From: Peribacillus frigoritolerans
Lineage (GTDB): Bacteria > Bacillota > Bacilli > Bacillales > Bacillaceae
Reading direction: 5' to 3'
Assembly: GCF_004358755.1 (NCBI RefSeq)
Contig: NZ_SMZY01000003.1
Location: 434,001-498,000, forward strand
Length of the DNA stretch: 64,000 nt
The translations under genes and the position numbers were made by a program. How positions within the stretch are numbered: position 1 is the stretch's first letter; each line of letters opens with the position of its first letter. The notes below the pieces were generated by a model. That model worked only from the letters and a program-made list of their open reading frames with translations, was not told the DNA's origin and did no database searches. Below, piece after piece: positions 61,152-64,000 of this stretch.

Positions 61152-61787
61152 ATGCTTTCACACTATTATACCGTAAAAGGATACGGAGAGCATGAAATAT
61201 CCATACAGAAATCACGTTTTATTTGTTATATAAACCGCGCAGAAACCGAAGAAGAGGCGCAGGCCTTCATTCAGCAGATAAAAAAGAAGCATTGGGATGC
61301 GACACATAACTGCTCAGCCTATTTAATCGGCGAACACGATCTGATCCAAAAAGCAAATGACGACGGGGAACCAAACGGAACCGCAGGAGTGCCGATCCTT
61401 GAAGTACTTAAAAAGAGACAGCTGAAAGATACCGTTGCCGTTGTCACCCGTTATTTCGGCGGCATAAAGCTCGGTGCAGGCGGATTGATCCGCGCATACG
61501 GAAGCTCAACCTCTGAAGCCCTGAACGCAATCGGCATCGTCGAGCGTAAGTTAACGCGCGTGATGCATACTAAGATTGATTATACATGGCTTGGAAAAGT
61601 GGAAAATGAACTGAGAAATTCACACTATCAGCTTAAAGAAATTCATTATCTTGATACCGTTGAGGTTGAGACGTTTGTCGAAGAAGGTCAGAAGGATCAA
61701 TTCATAGAGTGGATGACGGAGCTTACAAATGGCCAGGGTGCAATCAGCGAAGGTGCTCAAATTTATTTGGAACAGCCAAAAATTTAA
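61152..61787 (+). CDS. yvyE: IMPACT/YigZ-family protein YvyE
   Basis: A 211-residue protein with an N-terminal UPF0029 domain (SRFICYINRAETEEEAQAFI, DDGEPNGTAGVPILEVL, VVTRYFGGIKLGAGGLIRAY) and a C-terminal ferredoxin-like DUF1949 domain. The family is related to eukaryotic IMPACT, a translation-stress regulator; the bacterial function is not settled. AAGGAGG precedes the ATG. Divergent from degS. Confidence 0.93.
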   Translation: MLSHYYTVKGYGEHEISIQKSRFICYINRAETEEEAQAFIQQIKKKHWDATHNCSAYLIGEHDLIQKANDDGEPNGTAGVPILEVLKKRQLKDTVAVVTRYFGGIKLGAGGLIRAYGSSTSEALNAIGIVERKLTRVMHTKIDYTWLGKVENELRNSHYQLKEIHYLDTVEVETFVEEGQKDQFIEWMTELTNGQGAISEGAQIYLEQPKI

Positions 61788-61806
61788 ATGGACAGAGGAG
61801 TAACTT

Positions 61807-62808
61807 ATGAATAGGCAGGAAGTTAAAAAAATAAAGAAAAAGAAGAAGAAAAGTGTCTTTAAACGAATTTTATTTTTGTTCTTCATACTATTTTTATTAG
61901 TCGGCGGATACGCTGGATATGTTTTTTATCAAACCTATCAGGCAGCAAACAATTCATTTGATGATTTAGGAAGAGATAAATCAAAGCTCCGCGATGAGGC
62001 GGTCACCATTTCCAACGATCCCGTTTCCATTCTGTTAATGGGTGTTGAAAACTACTCGAGCGGCGGATCTGGAGGACGGGCTGATACACTGATGGTTGCT
62101 ACGTTCAATCCAAAGGATCAAACGATGAAATTGCTGAGTCTTCCACGTGATACTCGCGTAGAAATCCCAGGTAAAGAAACAAAGCGAAAAATCAATTCAG
62201 CCTATTCAGCAGGCGGAAAAGAATTGACGATTGAAACAGTCGAAGGATTCTTGGAAATTCCGATCGATTACTATGCAACAGTCAACTTTGAGGGCTTCAA
62301 AAACATCATCGATATCGTTGGCGGCATTACTGTTGATGTTCCTTTCGATTTCACTCAAAACAGTGATGATCCAAAGGCTGAGAAACTCGAGTTCACCGAA
62401 GGCCCTATGAAAATGGACGGAAGATACGCATTGGCCTATGCAAGAATGAGGCTGCAGGATCCTAATAATGACATTGGACGTAACGAAAGACAGCAGCAGG
62501 TTGTAAAAGAAGTGATCAATGAAATCGTATCAGCAGGCACTCTGCTAAAGGTTGACAAGCTGACAAACGAAGTTGGCAAGAACGTTGAAACCAACATGAG
62601 AATGTCCGAGCTATTAGGCTTCTATAAAAAGTACAACAACTTTAACACGAATAAAATTGAAACTGTAAAGCTTGAAGGCGTGGGAGAATACATCGGCAAC
62701 GCCGCTTACTGGATTCCGGATGATGAAAGCCTTGAAGAAGTAAGAGATGAACTGAGAGAGCATTTAGAGCTTCAAACATCTCAGGACGATACGTTAGAGA
62801 GCAATTAA
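61807..62808 (+). CDS. tagV: LCP-family wall-teichoic-acid ligase TagV-like
   Basis: Attaches anionic polymers such as teichoic acid to peptidoglycan at the outer membrane face. The 333 residues have a basic start (KKIKKKKKKSVFKRI), one TM anchor (about 22-42), and an LCP domain with the pyrophosphate-binding residues (RADTLMVATF, LPRDTRVEIP, INSAYSAGG, YARMRLQDPNNDIGRNERQQ). Shorter than B. subtilis TagV (YvhJ). Synteny with yvyE and tagO suggests this member of the TagTUV set. Confidence 0.88.
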   Translation: MNRQEVKKIKKKKKKSVFKRILFLFFILFLLVGGYAGYVFYQTYQAANNSFDDLGRDKSKLRDEAVTISNDPVSILLMGVENYSSGGSGGRADTLMVATFNPKDQTMKLLSLPRDTRVEIPGKETKRKINSAYSAGGKELTIETVEGFLEIPIDYYATVNFEGFKNIIDIVGGITVDVPFDFTQNSDDPKAEKLEFTEGPMKMDGRYALAYARMRLQDPNNDIGRNERQQQVVKEVINEIVSAGTLLKVDKLTNEVGKNVETNMRMSELLGFYKKYNNFNTNKIETVKLEGVGEYIGNAAYWIPDDESLEEVRDELREHLELQTSQDDTLESN

Positions 62809-62815
62809 TACAGAG

Positions 62816-62845
62816 AATCCCAAGCCTTATTGGCTTGGGATTTTA
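62816..62845. terminator. Terminator after the LCP gene
   Basis: AATCCCAAGCC and GGCTTGGGATT arms around TTATT, followed by TTATT. Confidence 0.8.
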
Positions 62846-62925
62846 TTCTATTTACTGAAAGTTTATCAACTCGTAAAAGACTTGGTCCAACTTTCAGCCT
62901 TCATTACCAGCAAAGAAAACATAAA

Positions 62926-62955
62926 AAAACCGCACAGCAGCTGCTATGCGGAATT
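62926..62955 (-). terminator. Terminator after tagO
   Basis: CCGCATAGCAG and CTGCTGTGCGG arms, followed by TTTTTTTA on the minus strand. Confidence 0.78.
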
Positions 62956-62957
62956 AA

Positions 62958-64000
62958 TTATCTTTTTGAGGCTTTGAGTTTTCTGAATGCGTTGATAAGC
63001 GGTTTATGGCCTTCCCCGATCAATCCGATGAGTTCAGCTGTAATCTGGATGAAAAACAGCAGAATCATCATAATCAAGAGAGCCATCCACATCGTTGCAT
63101 TTGAGAAAAGAATAGCTGACAGTCCAAAGCATGCACTGAAAAAGTAAATAAGCAGCACGGATTTTCTGTGGCTGAATCCCATGTCCACTAAACAATAGTG
63201 CAAATGCAGCTTATCAGGTGCAGCAATATTCTGTCTGTTCACCAGTCTTCGCACAATCGCAAAGAGTGTGTCGAAAATAGGTATAGCCAGTACAATGATC
63301 GGTATAATAAAACCGAATAATGTGATGTTCTTAAATAACCCCATTGTCGAAAGGATCGCGATGGAGTATCCGAGGAACAGCGCTCCGGTGTCTCCCATAA
63401 AAATCTTCGCAGGGTAGAAATTGTGAATCAGGAATCCGAGTGTGCTTCCGATCAGAATGACACATAGAGATACAACCGCAAACTGAAAATTCGTAAACGC
63501 CATGATCAGAATGCTGGTCATCGCTATAGATGAAACGCCAGCAGCAAGTCCGTCCAATCCATCGATCAGGTTGATGGCGTTTGTGACGCCGACAATCCAG
63601 AGGATGGTTACAGGATAGCTCCAGTAATCAAGGTAAATCAGTCCGAGAAACGGAAGGGTAATCTTGTTAATGAGCAATCCGGATGAGACAACGACTGCAG
63701 CTGCAGCCAGCTGCCCTGCAAGCTTATACTTTGCTGAAAGAGTAAAGCGATCATCAAGGATACCAATAAAGATAATGATGAAAGCACCGATTATTATCTC
63801 TTTCATATACATTGATTCAGGACGCAGGTAGAGGTAACCTGCCACAACGCCGATAAAGATGGCGAGACCGCCAAGCCTTGGCATTAGGCCCTGATGAATT
63901 TTTCTGCTGTTGGGCTTGTCTACCGCCCCGATTTTAATTGCAAGTTTTTTTATAAGTGGTGTAATAGATACAGCCACTATAAACGATACTATAAAAGCTA
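62958..64000 (-). CDS. tagO: Undecaprenyl-phosphate GlcNAc-1-phosphate transferase, 5' end outside window
   Basis: First enzyme of wall teichoic acid synthesis, joining GlcNAc-1-phosphate to the lipid carrier. The frame stays open to base 64000 (AFIVSFIVAVSITP), so the true start is beyond the window; the GTG at 63977 is not the start. It has about ten TM helices and the motifs GILDDRF, NLIDGLDGLAAG and FMGDTGALFLGY. The conserved HIHHR-like site near the end reads HLHYC instead, so one His and one Arg are replaced. Convergent with the LCP gene. Confidence 0.93.
   Translation of the reverse strand, partial: AFIVSFIVAVSITPLIKKLAIKIGAVDKPNSRKIHQGLMPRLGGLAIFIGVVAGYLYLRPESMYMKEIIIGAFIIIFIGILDDRFTLSAKYKLAGQLAAAAVVVSSGLLINKITLPFLGLIYLDYWSYPVTILWIVGVTNAINLIDGLDGLAAGVSSIAMTSILIMAFTNFQFAVVSLCVILIGSTLGFLIHNFYPAKIFMGDTGALFLGYSIAILSTMGLFKNITLFGFIIPIIVLAIPIFDTLFAIVRRLVNRQNIAAPDKLHLHYCLVDMGFSHRKSVLLIYFFSACFGLSAILFSNATMWMALLIMMILLFFIQITAELIGLIGEGHKPLINAFRKLKASKR

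Noticed and set aside
1-64000. tRNA, rRNA, CRISPR array, prophage or complete insertion sequence
   Set aside because: No cloverleaf-like arms with CCA-type ends, no regularly spaced direct repeats with unique spacers, and no transposase, integrase or phage structural genes were seen.

Overview
This window reads as a chromosomal segment of a motile, spore-forming, low-G+C Gram-positive bacterium of the Bacillaceae. Gene order from hprK/lgt through uvrBA, minJ-swrA-ctpB, ftsEX, cccB, prfB-secA-hpf, the late flagellar genes, comF, degSU and tagO follows the Bacillus subtilis map closely, so a Bacillus/Metabacillus-type organism is likely. The species cannot be named from sequence alone. Most genes lie on the minus strand. 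No tRNA, rRNA, CRISPR array, prophage or intact insertion sequence was seen.

Layout. 1-6.7 kb: lgt, hprK, a CwlC-like amidase, a secreted phosphoesterase, mscL, and the envelope-stress genes yvlABCD behind a near-perfect sigma-W promoter. 7-14 kb: the SOS-controlled uvrB-uvrA operon (perfect LexA box), csbA and a release factor 3 gene. 14-20 kb: a two-component system divergent from a MacB-type ABC exporter, a TetR gene with an apparent N-terminal frameshift, and an oxidoreductase. 20.7-25 kb: a Fur-boxed YclNOPQ-type siderophore uptake operon. 25-29 kb: assorted accessory genes (MarR, VOC, heme O synthase, RraB-like, a P-loop kinase, a MerR/TipAS regulator). 29-42 kb: the division and cell-wall block minJ, swrA, ctpB, a LytM endopeptidase and ftsX-ftsE, then cccB, yvjA, prfB (programmed frameshift) and secA. 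42-55 kb: hpf (sigma-H promoter), fliT-fliS-fliD-flaG, a duplicated lipoprotein, a flagellin fragment, fliB, hag, csrA-fliW, yviE, flgL, flgK, flgN, flgM and yvyF, with sigma-D promoters before flaG, hag and flgM. 54.8-57.5 kb: comFC-FB-FA led by a small Myb-like gene. 57.8-64 kb: degV, degU-degS, yvyE, an LCP gene (tagV) and a partial tagO.

The main non-genic signal is repeats. One MITE-like family has about 25-bp terminal inverted repeats (AAGGCT...AGCCTT), 4-bp target duplications and a strongly folded core. It occurs in at least five copies plus one relic, and two copies sit inside operons (yvlA|yvlB and yclP|yclQ). A second element is a pair of arrays with an exact 21-bp period that conceptually translate to a leucine heptad. 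A third is a three-unit tandem repeat of about 52 bp upstream of yvlA, in the yvlA-uvrA interval.

Functionally, the window links motility control (SwrA, DegSU, FlgM, CsrA/FliW, FliT/FliS), flagellin modification (FliB), division and wall remodelling (MinJ, FtsEX plus LytM protein, CtpB), teichoic-acid assembly (TagO, LCP), competence (ComF) and stress responses (sigma-W, LexA, Fur, sigma-H).
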